Positions 54,114 through 63,096 of a stretch of 64,000 bases of DNA are shown here, piece by piece. The stretch covers positions 1-64,000 of the forward strand of contig CAJTXN010000009.1 of the NCBI GenBank assembly GCA_910583605.1. The letters are read 5' to 3'. The first letter of the stretch is position 1, and each line of letters begins with the position of its first letter. The stretch is from an uncultured Lachnospiraceae bacterium (GTDB lineage Bacteria; Bacillota; Clostridia; Lachnospirales; Lachnospiraceae). A model generated the notes under the pieces. It ran no database searches. It had not been told where the DNA came from and was given only the letters and a program-made list of their open reading frames with translations. The translations under genes were made by a program, and so were the position numbers.

Positions 54114-54152
54114 AAAAGCTGCAGAGCCGGCATTGTCTGCTCTGCAGCTTTT
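54114..54152. terminator. bidirectional terminator
   Basis: AAAAGCTGCAGAGC (54114-54127) pairs with GCTCTGCAGCTTTT (54139-54152); serves the transglutaminase-like gene and the convergent GNAT gene. Confidence 0.85.
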
Positions 54153-54167
54153 ATTTATGGAACCTTG

Positions 54168-54632
54168 CTAAACGATTTTTCGCATTAAAATATGCGGATA
54201 CTGTTCATCCATATAAGTTTCACCAACAGCAGTAAAACCGCATTTTTCATAAAATCCGCGGGCTCTGCACTGGGCGGATAACTGAATGGTTTTTGCACCG
54301 TATTCCTCTGCCAGTTTGGTCAATTTCCAGATGATTGCAGAGCCAAGCTGCATACCCCGGTACTCTTTCACCAGGGCAATCCTGCCGATGGCATAGACTG
54401 GCGGTTCGGCAGCAGGGGAACCGGAGCCGGAGTCTCCGGAAACATGGGAATCATTTAATACTTCATAAATCCTTCCACAGCCAATGGGTTTATCACCGTC
54501 ATAGACCAGCAGGTGAGTGGCGTATTCATCAATTTCGTCAAATTCGTGCAAAAATCCCTGTTCCGTTATAAATACATCTGTACGGATTCTTTTTTCATCT
54601 TCAATGAGATGGTCTAAAACAGCATAATTCAT
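54168..54632 (-). CDS. GNAT-family N-acetyltransferase
   Basis: 154 residues. MNYAVLDHLIEDEKRIRTDVF followed by FITEQGFLHEFDEIDEYATH fits the ElaA/YjcF-type group (VRxxVFxxEQG). The acetyl-CoA site is RIALVKEYRGMQLGSAIIWKL, and LSAQCRARGFYEKCGF is motif B. A Ser/Gly/Pro-rich insert (about 63-78, SGDSGSGSPAAEPP) lies between strands, unusual for this compact family. Substrate unknown. It ends the transcript just before a shared terminator and lies 20 bases downstream of argG in the opposite sense of the arg pathway order, so it may be co-transcribed with argG on the minus strand. Confidence 0.85.
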   Translation of the reverse strand: MNYAVLDHLIEDEKRIRTDVFITEQGFLHEFDEIDEYATHLLVYDGDKPIGCGRIYEVLNDSHVSGDSGSGSPAAEPPVYAIGRIALVKEYRGMQLGSAIIWKLTKLAEEYGAKTIQLSAQCRARGFYEKCGFTAVGETYMDEQYPHILMRKIV

Positions 54633-54652
54633 AGGTATCAGCTCAATTCTTC

Positions 54653-55876
54653 TTACTGGTTCTTTTCGATTTCGGCCATTTTCATTGCACGAACCTTAAG
54701 CGGAAGTCCGAATAAGTTAATAAATCCATCTGCATCATGATGATCATATAATTCACCAGTGGTAAAGCTTGCCAGTGATTCACTGTATAATGAGTATGGA
54801 GATGTGGTTCCGGCTTTTATGATGTTGCCTTTATAAAGTTTAAACTTCACTTCACCGGTAACATATTCCTGTGTAGACTCGATAAATGCCTGAACAGCTT
54901 CACGAAGAGGAGTAAACCATTTTCCTTCATATACAATCTGAGAGAATAAATTTCCCATATCCTTTTTTACTTTAGTGGTATCACGGTCCAGAACCAGTTC
55001 TTCCAATTGCTGATGAGCTTCCATGAGAATGGTTCCGCCCGGAGTTTCATATACGCCGCGGGATTTCATGCCAACCACACGGTTTTCCACGATATCTACG
55101 ATACCGATTCCGTGTTTTCCGCCCAGTTCATTGAGCTTACGGATAATGTCGGAAACTTTCATTTTTTCGCCGTTTACGCTGACAGGTACACCTTTTTCGA
55201 AGTTCATTGTAACATATTCGCCTTCTTCCGGTGCTTTTTCCGGAGATACGCCGAGAACCAGCAGATGGTCATAATTTGGTTCATTGGCAGGGTCTTCCAG
55301 TTCCAATCCTTCATGGCTGATATGCCATAAGTTACGGTCACGGCTGTAGCTGGAGTCAGCAGAAAACGGAAGGTCGATTCCGTGCTGTCTGCAGTATTCG
55401 ATCTCATCTTCCCTGGACTGCATGGTCCATACGTCTGTCATTCTCCAAGGTGCGATAATCTTTAAGTCCGGAGCCAGCGCCTTAATACCAAGTTCAAAAC
55501 GAATCTGGTCGTTTCCCTTACCGGTGGCGCCGTGACAAATTGCGGAAGCGCCTTCTTTGCGGGCGATTTCAACCAAACGTTTCGCAATGCCCGGACGAGC
55601 CATGGAAGTACCCAGCAGATACTTGTTTTCATAGATGGCATTCGCCTGTACACAAGGAACGATGTAGTCATCGCAGAACTCGTCTACAATATCTTCTATG
55701 TATAATTTTGTTGCGCCGGAAAGTTTTGCACGTTCTTCAAGACCGTCTAATTCATTACCCTGTCCGCAGTCAATACAGCAGCAAATAACATCGTAATCAA
55801 AATTTTCCTTTAACCATGGAATAATGGCAGTTGTGTCAAGTCCGCCGGAATAAGCCAGTATAACTTTTTCTTTCAT
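54653..55876 (-). CDS. argG: argininosuccinate synthase
   Basis: 407 residues; CAGGAGGA precedes the ATG at 55876. Joins citrulline and aspartate with ATP. Motifs: the ATP loop AYSGGLDTTAI at residues 9-19, CHGATGKGNDQIRFELG, APWRMTDVWTMQSREDEIEYC and SYSRDRNLWHISHEGLELED. Length is typical. It is transcribed away from argJBD, and two ARG-box palindromes lie in the shared region (55940-55978), close to its likely promoter. argH, argF and argC are not in the window. Confidence 0.97.
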   Translation of the reverse strand: MKEKVILAYSGGLDTTAIIPWLKENFDYDVICCCIDCGQGNELDGLEERAKLSGATKLYIEDIVDEFCDDYIVPCVQANAIYENKYLLGTSMARPGIAKRLVEIARKEGASAICHGATGKGNDQIRFELGIKALAPDLKIIAPWRMTDVWTMQSREDEIEYCRQHGIDLPFSADSSYSRDRNLWHISHEGLELEDPANEPNYDHLLVLGVSPEKAPEEGEYVTMNFEKGVPVSVNGEKMKVSDIIRKLNELGGKHGIGIVDIVENRVVGMKSRGVYETPGGTILMEAHQQLEELVLDRDTTKVKKDMGNLFSQIVYEGKWFTPLREAVQAFIESTQEYVTGEVKFKLYKGNIIKAGTTSPYSLYSESLASFTTGELYDHHDADGFINLFGLPLKVRAMKMAEIEKNQ

Positions 55877-55939
55877 TCTTGTAATCCTCCTGAAAATAAA
55901 ATAATATATTTGTGGACAAATTATAATCTAATGCAGAAT

Positions 55940-55978
55940 TGAATTTATAATCATTCATTAAAAATGAATAATTATTCA
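55940..55978. promoter_or_regulatory. tandem ARG boxes (ArgR operators)
   Basis: TGAATAATTATTCA (55965-55978) is a perfect 14-bp palindrome of ARG-box type (TGAAT-N4-ATTCA). TGAATTTATAATCATTCA (55940-55957), seven bases away, carries the same half-sites with a longer spacing. Such pairs bind the arginine repressor hexamer. They lie about 65-100 bases before argG. Confidence 0.75.
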
Positions 55979-56133
55979 AAAATATCTACACTGATTTCAC
56001 TGTTAACAATATACATCATTCCAAATAAAAAATCAATCGGAAAATTACAAAAAAAATGCCGGATTTTTGGATTGTTTTGCATAATATACAATCTTTTTAT
56101 ATGAAAACGGAGAAAAATATACAAAAATAATGC

Positions 56134-56162
56134 TTGCATAATATGCATTGAAAATGTATAAT
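56134..56162 (+). promoter_or_regulatory. argJ promoter overlapped by an ARG-box-like palindrome
   Basis: TTGCAT (56134-56139) and TATAAT (56157-56162), spacer 17. The palindrome TGCATAATATGCAT (56135-56148) overlaps the -35 and spacer, where ArgR would block polymerase. The match to the ARG-box consensus is partial. Confidence 0.65.
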
Positions 56163-56249
56163 TATAAACATTCATTGCGAAACTTGTGACGGCAGGTCAT
56201 ATGTGTCACATTCGCCTGACTTATATATAGAAGGAAAGAAGGTATGTTT

Positions 56250-57479
56250 ATGAAGCGGATCGAAGGCGGTGTATGTGCTGCAAAGGGCTTTAAAGCCACA
56301 GGTCTGGAAGTTGGGATCAAAGATAATCATCCTGGAAAAAAGGATATGGCGATGATTTTTGCAGATGTTCCATGCAGGGCAGCCGGTACTTTTACCACCA
56401 ATCTTGTAAAGGCGGCTCCGGTTCAATGGGATAAAAAAATAGTCAGTGAATCGGAATTAGTGCAGGCTGTAGTGGTCAACAGCGGAATTGCCAATGCATG
56501 TACCGGATCACAGGGGCTGGATTACTGCAGAGAGATAGCGGAGCAGACAGGGCAGGCAGCAGGCATTTCAGCCGGTATGGTGCTTACCGCTTCCACCGGT
56601 GTGATCGGACAACAGCTTCCGATGGACAAAATTAAAAAGGGAATAGACAAAATGATGCCCGTGCTGGGTAATACTGCCGCAGACGCCACACTGGCAGCCG
56701 AAGCCATAATGACAACGGATACGGTTTCCAAGCAGGCCGCAGTCCAAATTGAAATTAACGGTAAAACGGTTACGGTGGGAGGAATGTGTAAAGGCTCCGG
56801 TATGATTCATATTAATATGTGCACCATGCTGGGATTTATTACCACAGACGTAAATATTTCGAAAGAACTTCTGCAGGCGGCATTGAGTGAAACCATTCCT
56901 GATACGTTTAACATGGTATCCGTGGACGGGGATACTTCCACCAATGACACGGTATTGCTGCTCGCCAGCGGACTGGCGGGAAATGATGAGATTCGGGAAA
57001 AGAATGAGGATTATAATAAATTTAAACAGGCGCTGACCGAAGTGAGCATCATTCTGTCAAAGAAGATAGCCGGAGACGGAGAAGGAGCTACGGCATTATT
57101 TGAAGTAAAGGCAGTTCATGCGGCAACAAAGGAAGATGCGGTGGCATTGAGCAAATCCGTTGTAACATCCAGTCTGACGAAGGCGGCCATTTACGGACAT
57201 GATGCGAACTGGGGAAGAATTCTCTGTGCCATGGGATATTCCGGTGTATGGTTTGAACCGGAACAGGTGGATATTTATTTTGAAAGTCAGGCAGGAAAGA
57301 TACAGATCGTTGAAAACGGTGTTGCCACGGATTACAGTGAGGAAGAGGCCACAAGGATATTGTCGGAACCGGAAGTGACGGCCGTTCTGGATGTTAAGAT
57401 GGGCAGCGCATCGGCAACTGCATGGGGCTGCGACCTGACCTATGATTATGTAAAGATTAATGCGGATTACCGCTCATAG
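56250..57479 (+). CDS. argJ: bifunctional ornithine acetyltransferase / N-acetylglutamate synthase
   Basis: 409 residues from the ATG at 56250 (GAAGG seven bases upstream); an ATG two codons earlier is possible. Typical start MKRIEGGVCAAKGFKATGL. The autocleavage and catalytic Thr lies in KGSGMIHINMCTMLGFITTD (cleavage before the Thr of TMLG); the family processes itself into alpha and beta chains. TDTVSKQ and the oxyanion STGVIGQQLP are present. It recycles the acetyl group from acetylornithine to glutamate. First gene of argJBD on the plus strand. Confidence 0.96.
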   Translation: MKRIEGGVCAAKGFKATGLEVGIKDNHPGKKDMAMIFADVPCRAAGTFTTNLVKAAPVQWDKKIVSESELVQAVVVNSGIANACTGSQGLDYCREIAEQTGQAAGISAGMVLTASTGVIGQQLPMDKIKKGIDKMMPVLGNTAADATLAAEAIMTTDTVSKQAAVQIEINGKTVTVGGMCKGSGMIHINMCTMLGFITTDVNISKELLQAALSETIPDTFNMVSVDGDTSTNDTVLLLASGLAGNDEIREKNEDYNKFKQALTEVSIILSKKIAGDGEGATALFEVKAVHAATKEDAVALSKSVVTSSLTKAAIYGHDANWGRILCAMGYSGVWFEPEQVDIYFESQAGKIQIVENGVATDYSEEEATRILSEPEVTAVLDVKMGSASATAWGCDLTYDYVKINADYRS

Positions 57480-57500
57480 AATTGGAGGACTGAACAAGCA

Positions 57501-58406
57501 ATGGGAACTGATATGCAGCAATATCTGGATAAAGCAGGTGTGTTAATTGAAGCATTGCCTTATATACAGAGATTTAACCGGAAGATCATCGTGGTAAAAT
57601 ACGGCGGAAGCGCCATGATAGATGAAGAACTGAAACGAAATGTGATAAAAGACGTAACCCTTCTGAAACTGGTAGGTTTTAAACCTATCATTGTACACGG
57701 AGGCGGCAGGGAGATCAGCAAATGGGTAAATAAATCGGGAATGGAAGCGAAGTTTGTCAACGGACTCCGGGTTACCGATGAGGCAACCATGGAAATTGCA
57801 GAAATGGTCTTGGGAAGAGTCGGAAAATCCCTGGTTACCATGGTAGAAGAATTAGGAGTGAAAGCAGTCAGTATCAGCGGCAAGGACGGCAGACTGCTGA
57901 AATGCGACAAGAAACTTTCAAATGGGGAAGATATCGGATTTGTGGGTGATGTTAAAGAAGTAAATCCGAAAATCTTATATGATCTTCTGGAAAAAGATTA
58001 TCTCCCGATTGTATGTCCTATCGGACTGGATGATAATTTTAACTCTTATAATATTAATGCAGATGATGCCGCCTGTGCCATTGCAAGAGCCGTCAATGCG
58101 GAAAAACTGGCATTTTTAACGGACATCGAAGGTGTGTATAAAGATCCGGAGGATAAATCCACATTAATTTCGGAACTGACTGTCCGCGAGGCTGGTGAAT
58201 TAATCGGAACCGGAAACATTGGCGGAGGAATGCTGCCGAAGCTGAATAACTGTATTGATGCCATAGAAAACGGAGTATCAAGGGTGCATATTCTGGACGG
58301 AAGAATACCCCACTGTCTGTTGCTTGAAATATTTACCAATAAAGGAATCGGTACGGCAATTCTGGGGGAACACGAACAGCGTTTTTATAACGAAAAGGAG
58401 ATTTAA
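57501..58406 (+). CDS. argB: acetylglutamate kinase
   Basis: 301 residues; GGAGG (57483-57487) precedes the ATG at 57501 by 13 bases, and ATG 57513 is an alternative. Phosphorylates N-acetylglutamate. Motifs: [45 protein letters not shown] and [14 protein letters not shown] near the C-terminus. An N-terminal extension helix ([16 protein letters not shown]) is the kind seen in arginine-inhibited hexameric enzymes, so feedback control is likely. Starts 21 bases after argJ. Confidence 0.97.
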   Translation: MGTDMQQYLDKAGVLIEALPYIQRFNRKIIVVKYGGSAMIDEELKRNVIKDVTLLKLVGFKPIIVHGGGREISKWVNKSGMEAKFVNGLRVTDEATMEIAEMVLGRVGKSLVTMVEELGVKAVSISGKDGRLLKCDKKLSNGEDIGFVGDVKEVNPKILYDLLEKDYLPIVCPIGLDDNFNSYNINADDAACAIARAVNAEKLAFLTDIEGVYKDPEDKSTLISELTVREAGELIGTGNIGGGMLPKLNNCIDAIENGVSRVHILDGRIPHCLLLEIFTNKGIGTAILGEHEQRFYNEKEI

Positions 58407-58408
58407 AC

Positions 58409-59593
58409 ATGACAACCAAAGAATATATTCAGGAGGCGGAAGAAAACCTCCTTCATACATACAACCGGTATTCCATTGTTCTGGAAAAAGGAGACGGGGT
58501 TTATCTGTATGATACGGATGGAAACCGGTATCTGGATTTTGCGGCAGGAATTGCGGTATTTGCATTTGGATATAATAATAAAAGCTATAATGATGCATTA
58601 AAAGCGCAGATAGATAAACTTATTCATACATCAAACCTGTATTACAATATTCCGGCAGCGGATGCGGCAAAAAAACTCACCGGACTGTCCGGGCTGGACC
58701 GGGTATTTTTTACCAACAGTGGAACGGAAGCCATTGAGGGAGCCATTAAGACCGCACGAAAATATGCATATAATAAAGACGGCAGTACCGACCATGAGAT
58801 CATTGCCATGGAACATTCCTTTCACGGCAGAAGCATGGGGGCTTTATCGGTAACTGGAAATGCAAAATACCGGGAGGCGTTTCAGCCTCTGATCGGCGGA
58901 GTAAAATTTGCGGAGTTTAATGATCTGGAAAGTGTAAAATCACTGGTAACGGATAAAACCTGTGCCATAATACTGGAACCGGTTCAGGGAGAAGGTGGAA
59001 TTTATCCTGCTTCCCGGGAGTTTATTACAGGAATCAGAAAAATCTGCGATGAAAAAGATATTTTATTGATTTTTGATGAAATACAGTGCGGAATGGGGCG
59101 GACCGGAACCATGTTCGCCCACGAAGAATACGGAGTGAAGCCGGATATTCTGACACTGGCAAAGGCTCTGGGCTGCGGAATTCCGGTGGGAGCATTTCTG
59201 ACAACGGAAAAAGCAGCGGCGCTGGTACCCGGCGACCACGGAACCACCTACGGCGGCAATCCGCTGGCAGCAGCGGCCGTTAACCATGTACTGGAACTGT
59301 TTCAAACCACGGATATACTGGCTCATGTGAATCAGATTTCCGAATATCTGGAGCGGCAGCTGGATATGCTGACAGCAGAGGTTGACTGTGTGGAAGCCCA
59401 CAGGGGAAAAGGTCTGATGCAGGGAATTATTCTGAACCGGCCGGCTAATGATGTGGTAATGAAGGCAATGGATAAAGGCCTGCTGGTGATTACGGCCGGA
59501 AGTAATGTGCTTCGTCTTGTTCCGCCGCTGATCATTACGGAACGACATGTGGATGAAATGATAGAAAAGCTGAAAGCAGCTTTATCAGATTAA
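58409..59593 (+). CDS. argD: acetylornithine aminotransferase
   Basis: 394 residues, starting two bases after the argB stop, with AAGGAG in the end of argB. Class III PLP aminotransferase: TNSGTEAIEGAIKTARKYA, AMEHSFHGRSMGALSVTGN, EPVQGEGGIYPA, FDEIQCGMGRTG and the PLP lysine in ILTLAKALGCGIPVGA. It converts N-acetylglutamate semialdehyde to acetylornithine with glutamate. It closes the argJBD operon; the substrate-making argC is missing between argB and argD, where many Clostridia have argCJBD. Confidence 0.97.
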   Translation: MTTKEYIQEAEENLLHTYNRYSIVLEKGDGVYLYDTDGNRYLDFAAGIAVFAFGYNNKSYNDALKAQIDKLIHTSNLYYNIPAADAAKKLTGLSGLDRVFFTNSGTEAIEGAIKTARKYAYNKDGSTDHEIIAMEHSFHGRSMGALSVTGNAKYREAFQPLIGGVKFAEFNDLESVKSLVTDKTCAIILEPVQGEGGIYPASREFITGIRKICDEKDILLIFDEIQCGMGRTGTMFAHEEYGVKPDILTLAKALGCGIPVGAFLTTEKAAALVPGDHGTTYGGNPLAAAAVNHVLELFQTTDILAHVNQISEYLERQLDMLTAEVDCVEAHRGKGLMQGIILNRPANDVVMKAMDKGLLVITAGSNVLRLVPPLIITERHVDEMIEKLKAALSD

Positions 59594-59622
59594 ATTAAAA
59601 AACATTGTGTGTAAATATGTAT

Positions 59623-59682
59623 AAAAAACCTTCGCCTTCACATACTAGATTTAATAAAAAATACAGTATGCGGAGGTTTTTT
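59623..59682 (+). terminator. arg operon hairpin overlapping the next ribosome site
   Basis: A6CCT (59623-59631) pairs with AGGT6 (59674-59682), and CATAC/GTATG pair inside the loop. The right arm includes GGAGG (59672-59676), the ribosome site of the gene that starts at 59684. It can act both as terminator and as a lid on translation of that gene. Confidence 0.65.
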
Positions 59683-59683
59683 A

Positions 59684-60109
59684 ATGGGATTTATAATCGC
59701 ACTTATATCCGGTGCCTTGATGAGTGTACAGGGGGTATTCAATACCGGTGTTTCCAAAAATACAAGTATGTGGGTAATGAGCAGTTTTGTACAGATAACT
59801 GCATTTATTGCCTGTATGGCCGCCTGGTTTGTGACCGGAAGGGAAAGTTTTGCGGGGCTGTGGAAAGTATCTCCCAAATATATGCTGCTTGGCGGTATTA
59901 TCGGAGCATTTATTACTTATACGGTGGTAAAAAGCATGGACTATCTTGGACCGGCAAAATCTATTATGGTTATTGTGGTCTCACAGGTTACGGTGGCCTA
60001 TCTGATCGAATTATTCGGTATGTTCGGTGTGGAAAAAGTAGAGTTTGAATTAAAGAAACTGGTGGGGGTAATCCTTGCCGTAGGAGGAATCTTATTATTT
60101 AAGTCCTAG
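59684..60109 (+). CDS. DMT-family transporter, short (DUF606/YdcZ-like)
   Basis: 141 residues with four or five helices (about 1-22, 30-52, 65-87, 90-112, 122-140). The opening MGFIIALISGALMSVQGVFNTGVSK is characteristic of the small DUF606/YdcZ half-transporters that pair up in the membrane; VKSMDYLGPAKSIMVIVVSQV is the conserved middle. Substrate unknown; position right after argD suggests an amino-acid or amine exporter, but that is context only. Expression may depend on read-through of the arg hairpin. Confidence 0.85.
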   Translation: MGFIIALISGALMSVQGVFNTGVSKNTSMWVMSSFVQITAFIACMAAWFVTGRESFAGLWKVSPKYMLLGGIIGAFITYTVVKSMDYLGPAKSIMVIVVSQVTVAYLIELFGMFGVEKVEFELKKLVGVILAVGGILLFKS

Positions 60110-60169
60110 CAAATATCAAAAAGTGAAAAATAGTAAAAATAAATTATGAATAATTATTGAAATAGTCTA

Positions 60170-60198
60170 TTGTAAAGTAACCTGATATTAGGTACAAT
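60170..60198 (+). promoter_or_regulatory. promoter of the ComEA-like lipoprotein gene
   Basis: TTGTAA at 60170-60175 and TACAAT at 60193-60198, spacer 17; GGGAGAG precedes the ATG at 60242. Confidence 0.65.
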
Positions 60199-60241
60199 AA
60201 TAAAAGGTATTTTAGAATCTCATAAGACAGGGAGAGATTCT

Positions 60242-60856
60242 ATGATTCATAAAAATAAATTTATGTTAGCTGTTGCGATGTTATTAAGTATATTAATGCT
60301 TTGTTCCTGTTCCGAAACGGATGCGGATGTGATTTATCCGAAGGAACCTACGGAATCGGAAGCCATAACCTCCGGTCAGCCGGAGGTTATGGCAGAACAG
60401 GAATCAGAGACAGCCGGCGAAGTATTTGTCCAGGTCTGCGGTGCGGTCCGGACGCCCGGAGTTTACAAAGTCAGCAGTACCTTAAGAGTATTTCAGGTGA
60501 TTGAAGCAGCAGGAGGCGCAACAGAACAGGCGGATATCAATGCCGTGAATATGGCACGGCCCGTCGCAGATGAAATGTATATTTATATACCGACTGCAGG
60601 GGAAGTACAGGAGAACGGGGGTTTTGATACCGGAACGGAAACGTTTTCGAAAACCGGAAATAATAAGATAAATATAAATACTGCCACCAGGGAAGAACTT
60701 ATGACATTAAAAGGCATTGGTGAAGCGAAAGCGGATGCGATTATTATGTACAGGGAAGAAACCGGCGGATTTACGGAAATTTCCCAGATAATGAATATAA
60801 GCGGAATCAAAGAGGCAGCATTTAATAAGATAAAAGATAGTATAGCGGTAGAATAA
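60242..60856 (+). CDS. comEA: ComEA-like helix-hairpin-helix protein, lipoprotein
   Basis: 204 residues. A signal segment (about 7-22) with a lipobox-like LCSC ends at Cys23. An SLBB-type domain follows (VFVQVCGAVRTPGVYKVSSTLRV; ADEMYIYIPTAGE), then a C-terminal HhH pair (NINTATREELMTLKGIGEAKADAIIMYREE). ComEA binds double-stranded DNA outside the membrane during uptake in competent bacteria; here the anchor is a lipid instead of the usual helix. comEC or other competence genes are not adjacent. It lies 52 bases before a two-component system. Confidence 0.88.
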   Translation: MIHKNKFMLAVAMLLSILMLCSCSETDADVIYPKEPTESEAITSGQPEVMAEQESETAGEVFVQVCGAVRTPGVYKVSSTLRVFQVIEAAGGATEQADINAVNMARPVADEMYIYIPTAGEVQENGGFDTGTETFSKTGNNKININTATREELMTLKGIGEAKADAIIMYREETGGFTEISQIMNISGIKEAAFNKIKDSIAVE

Positions 60857-60908
60857 AAAAGAAAGGATATCCATACCGGGCGGTTTGTATGGTACATAGG
60901 AAAGAGAC

Positions 60909-61598
60909 ATGGGGAACAGGATTTTGGTCGTAGACGATGAAAAATTGATTGTAAAAGGTATTAAATTCAGTCTGGAACAGGAAGGCATGTCCGTAGACTG
61001 CGCATATGACGGCGAAGAGGCTATCCGTCTGGCGAAAGAAAACCAGTATGATATGATGCTGCTGGACGTAATGCTGCCTGTTTTCGATGGTTTTGAAGTT
61101 CTGAGACAGATTCGGGAATCCAGCGCCCTGCCAATCATCATGCTGACTGCAAAAGGAGATGACATGGATAAAATACTGGGCCTTGAGTACGGAGCCGATG
61201 ATTATATCACAAAACCGTTTAATATTCTTGAAGTCAAAGCAAGAATCAAGGCGATTATGAGGCGGAGCCAGAAACCTGCGGATACCGTATCAAGTAATAA
61301 GGTTATTGTAAAGGGTGAAATGCGTATTGATGTAGAGGGCAGAAGTGTTAAGATTAATGAGAATGAAATTAATCTGACAGCAAAAGAATTTGACCTGCTG
61401 GAGCTGCTTGTAACACACCCGAATAAAGTATACAGCCGGGAAAAACTATTAAGCATTGTATGGGGATATGAGTATCCGGGAGATGTCAGAACCGTGGATG
61501 TTCATATCCGGAGGCTTCGGGAAAAGGTGGAAAGTAATCCCAGTGAACCAAAGTATGTGTATACCAAATGGGGTGTAGGCTACTATTTTAAGGAGTAA
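60909..61598 (+). CDS. OmpR/PhoB-type response regulator (WalR-like)
   Basis: 229 residues. The receiver domain has acidic pocket DDE at 9-11, phosphoacceptor Asp53 (LLDVMLPVFDG), Thr in MLTAKGDD and Lys in TKPF. The C-terminal winged helix (about 130-228) contains LTAKEFDLLELLVTHP, VWGYEYPGDVRTVDVHIRRLREK and YVYTKWGVGYYF. This is close to the WalR/YycF pattern in sequence and in neighbours. It is followed by its kinase after six bases. Confidence 0.92.
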   Translation: MGNRILVVDDEKLIVKGIKFSLEQEGMSVDCAYDGEEAIRLAKENQYDMMLLDVMLPVFDGFEVLRQIRESSALPIIMLTAKGDDMDKILGLEYGADDYITKPFNILEVKARIKAIMRRSQKPADTVSSNKVIVKGEMRIDVEGRSVKINENEINLTAKEFDLLELLVTHPNKVYSREKLLSIVWGYEYPGDVRTVDVHIRRLREKVESNPSEPKYVYTKWGVGYYFKE

Positions 61599-61604
61599 TG
61601 AAGG

Positions 61605-63074
61605 ATGCGCGGATTAAAGTTCAGACCGAAAGTATTAAAAAGTTTTCGTCTCCGGATATTTATGATTTTAATTGTGGTAAGCGTTGTTCCCATGTTCCTG
61701 CTAGGCAGTTTGTTACAGGAACCCATTGAGCAGTCTTTTGTACAGACAAAAATGGACAGGCTGTTAAGCCAGTGTAATATAATACGAAATCATCTGATCA
61801 GCCAGGATTATCTGGATACCGGTAAATCAGAGTCCATCGATGCGGAACTGGCCCAGTTATCTTCTATGTATGACGGCAGAGTATTGATCATTAATGATAA
61901 GTTTACCATTATAAAAGATACATATGTCATGGATGAAGGAAAAACAAGCATATCCGGCAATGTGATCCGGTGTTACCGCGGGGAAAACATATCATATTAC
62001 AGTTCTAAGGATCATTATATAGAAATTGCATTATCGCTGACAAATGAAAATAAGCATGTCATAGGAGTATTAATGGTAACCTTTTCGACCCTGGATGTGG
62101 AAGAAAATTTGGACAGGATTGAAAGCAGGATGCTGGTGGCGGAATCAGTGATTGCTATCATTGAATTAATGATTTCATTTTTTCTGGCCAGAAAACTGGT
62201 GAAACCATTTGATACCATTGAGGCCTCCATTGATAAGATTTCCAACGGATATTTTGATGAAAAATTATCACTGGACGGATACAAGGAGACGGAAGAAATT
62301 GCGGATGCGTTTAATACCATGTTGCTGAAAATGAAACAGCTGGATGAATCCCGGCAGGAATTTGTTTCCAATGTTTCCCATGAACTAAAAACACCAATTA
62401 CCTCCATTAAGGTACTGGCGGATTCCCTGCTGGTGCAGGAGGAAGTTTCCAATGAAATTTACCGGGAGTTCTTTCGCGACATTGTAACGGAAGTGGACAG
62501 GGAAAATGATATTATCACGGATTTACTGACCATGGTGCGTCTGGATAAAAAGAATACCACCCTGAATTTTATGCCGGTCAATATCAATGAACTGGTGGAG
62601 GTTATATTAAAACGTTTAAGGCCCATTGCAGCAAAACGGAATATAGAAGTGGTACTGGAAAGTTTTCGTCCGATTGTAGCCGATGTGGATGAGGTGAAGA
62701 TTACCAGTGCCATCACCAACCTTGTGGAAAACGCCATTAAATATAATGTAATGGACGGATGGGTAAGGATTACCCTGAATGCCGATTACCGGTATTTTTA
62801 TTTAAAGGTAGCAGATTCCGGAATCGGTATACCGGAGGAATCCCAGGAACTGGTATTTGAGCGGTTCTACCGGGTGGATAAGACAAGGGCAAGAGAAACA
62901 GGAGGAACCGGACTTGGACTTGCAATAACCAAAAATATAATTTTACTGCACGACGGCGCCATAAAAGTTTACAGCAAAGAGGGAGAAGGAACGACTTTTA
63001 CAGTAAGGATTCCGTTGAATCATATTACAGACAGCAAGGAACAGGTGCAGACGATTATGATGGACAACGCATAG
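61605..63074 (+). CDS. sensor histidine kinase (WalK-like)
   Basis: 489 residues, AAGGAG before the ATG. Helix 1 (about 15-35), an extracytoplasmic domain (36-178) with DxxD-like DKFTIIKDTYVMDEG, helix 2 (about 180-200), HAMP (about 200-250), dimerisation H-box FVSNVSHELKTPITSIK with His259, and the ATPase N-box NLVENAIKYN, G1 DSGIGIPEE, F-box RFYRVDKTRA, and G2 GGTGLGLAITK. Lacks the PAS domain of B. subtilis WalK. Probably phosphorylates the response regulator, which controls cell-wall genes in relatives. A GerMN lipoprotein gene follows after 22 bases. Confidence 0.92.
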   Translation: MRGLKFRPKVLKSFRLRIFMILIVVSVVPMFLLGSLLQEPIEQSFVQTKMDRLLSQCNIIRNHLISQDYLDTGKSESIDAELAQLSSMYDGRVLIINDKFTIIKDTYVMDEGKTSISGNVIRCYRGENISYYSSKDHYIEIALSLTNENKHVIGVLMVTFSTLDVEENLDRIESRMLVAESVIAIIELMISFFLARKLVKPFDTIEASIDKISNGYFDEKLSLDGYKETEEIADAFNTMLLKMKQLDESRQEFVSNVSHELKTPITSIKVLADSLLVQEEVSNEIYREFFRDIVTEVDRENDIITDLLTMVRLDKKNTTLNFMPVNINELVEVILKRLRPIAAKRNIEVVLESFRPIVADVDEVKITSAITNLVENAIKYNVMDGWVRITLNADYRYFYLKVADSGIGIPEESQELVFERFYRVDKTRARETGGTGLGLAITKNIILLHDGAIKVYSKEGEGTTFTVRIPLNHITDSKEQVQTIMMDNA

Positions 63075-63096
63075 TGATACGAAATGGAGTTTTGAT

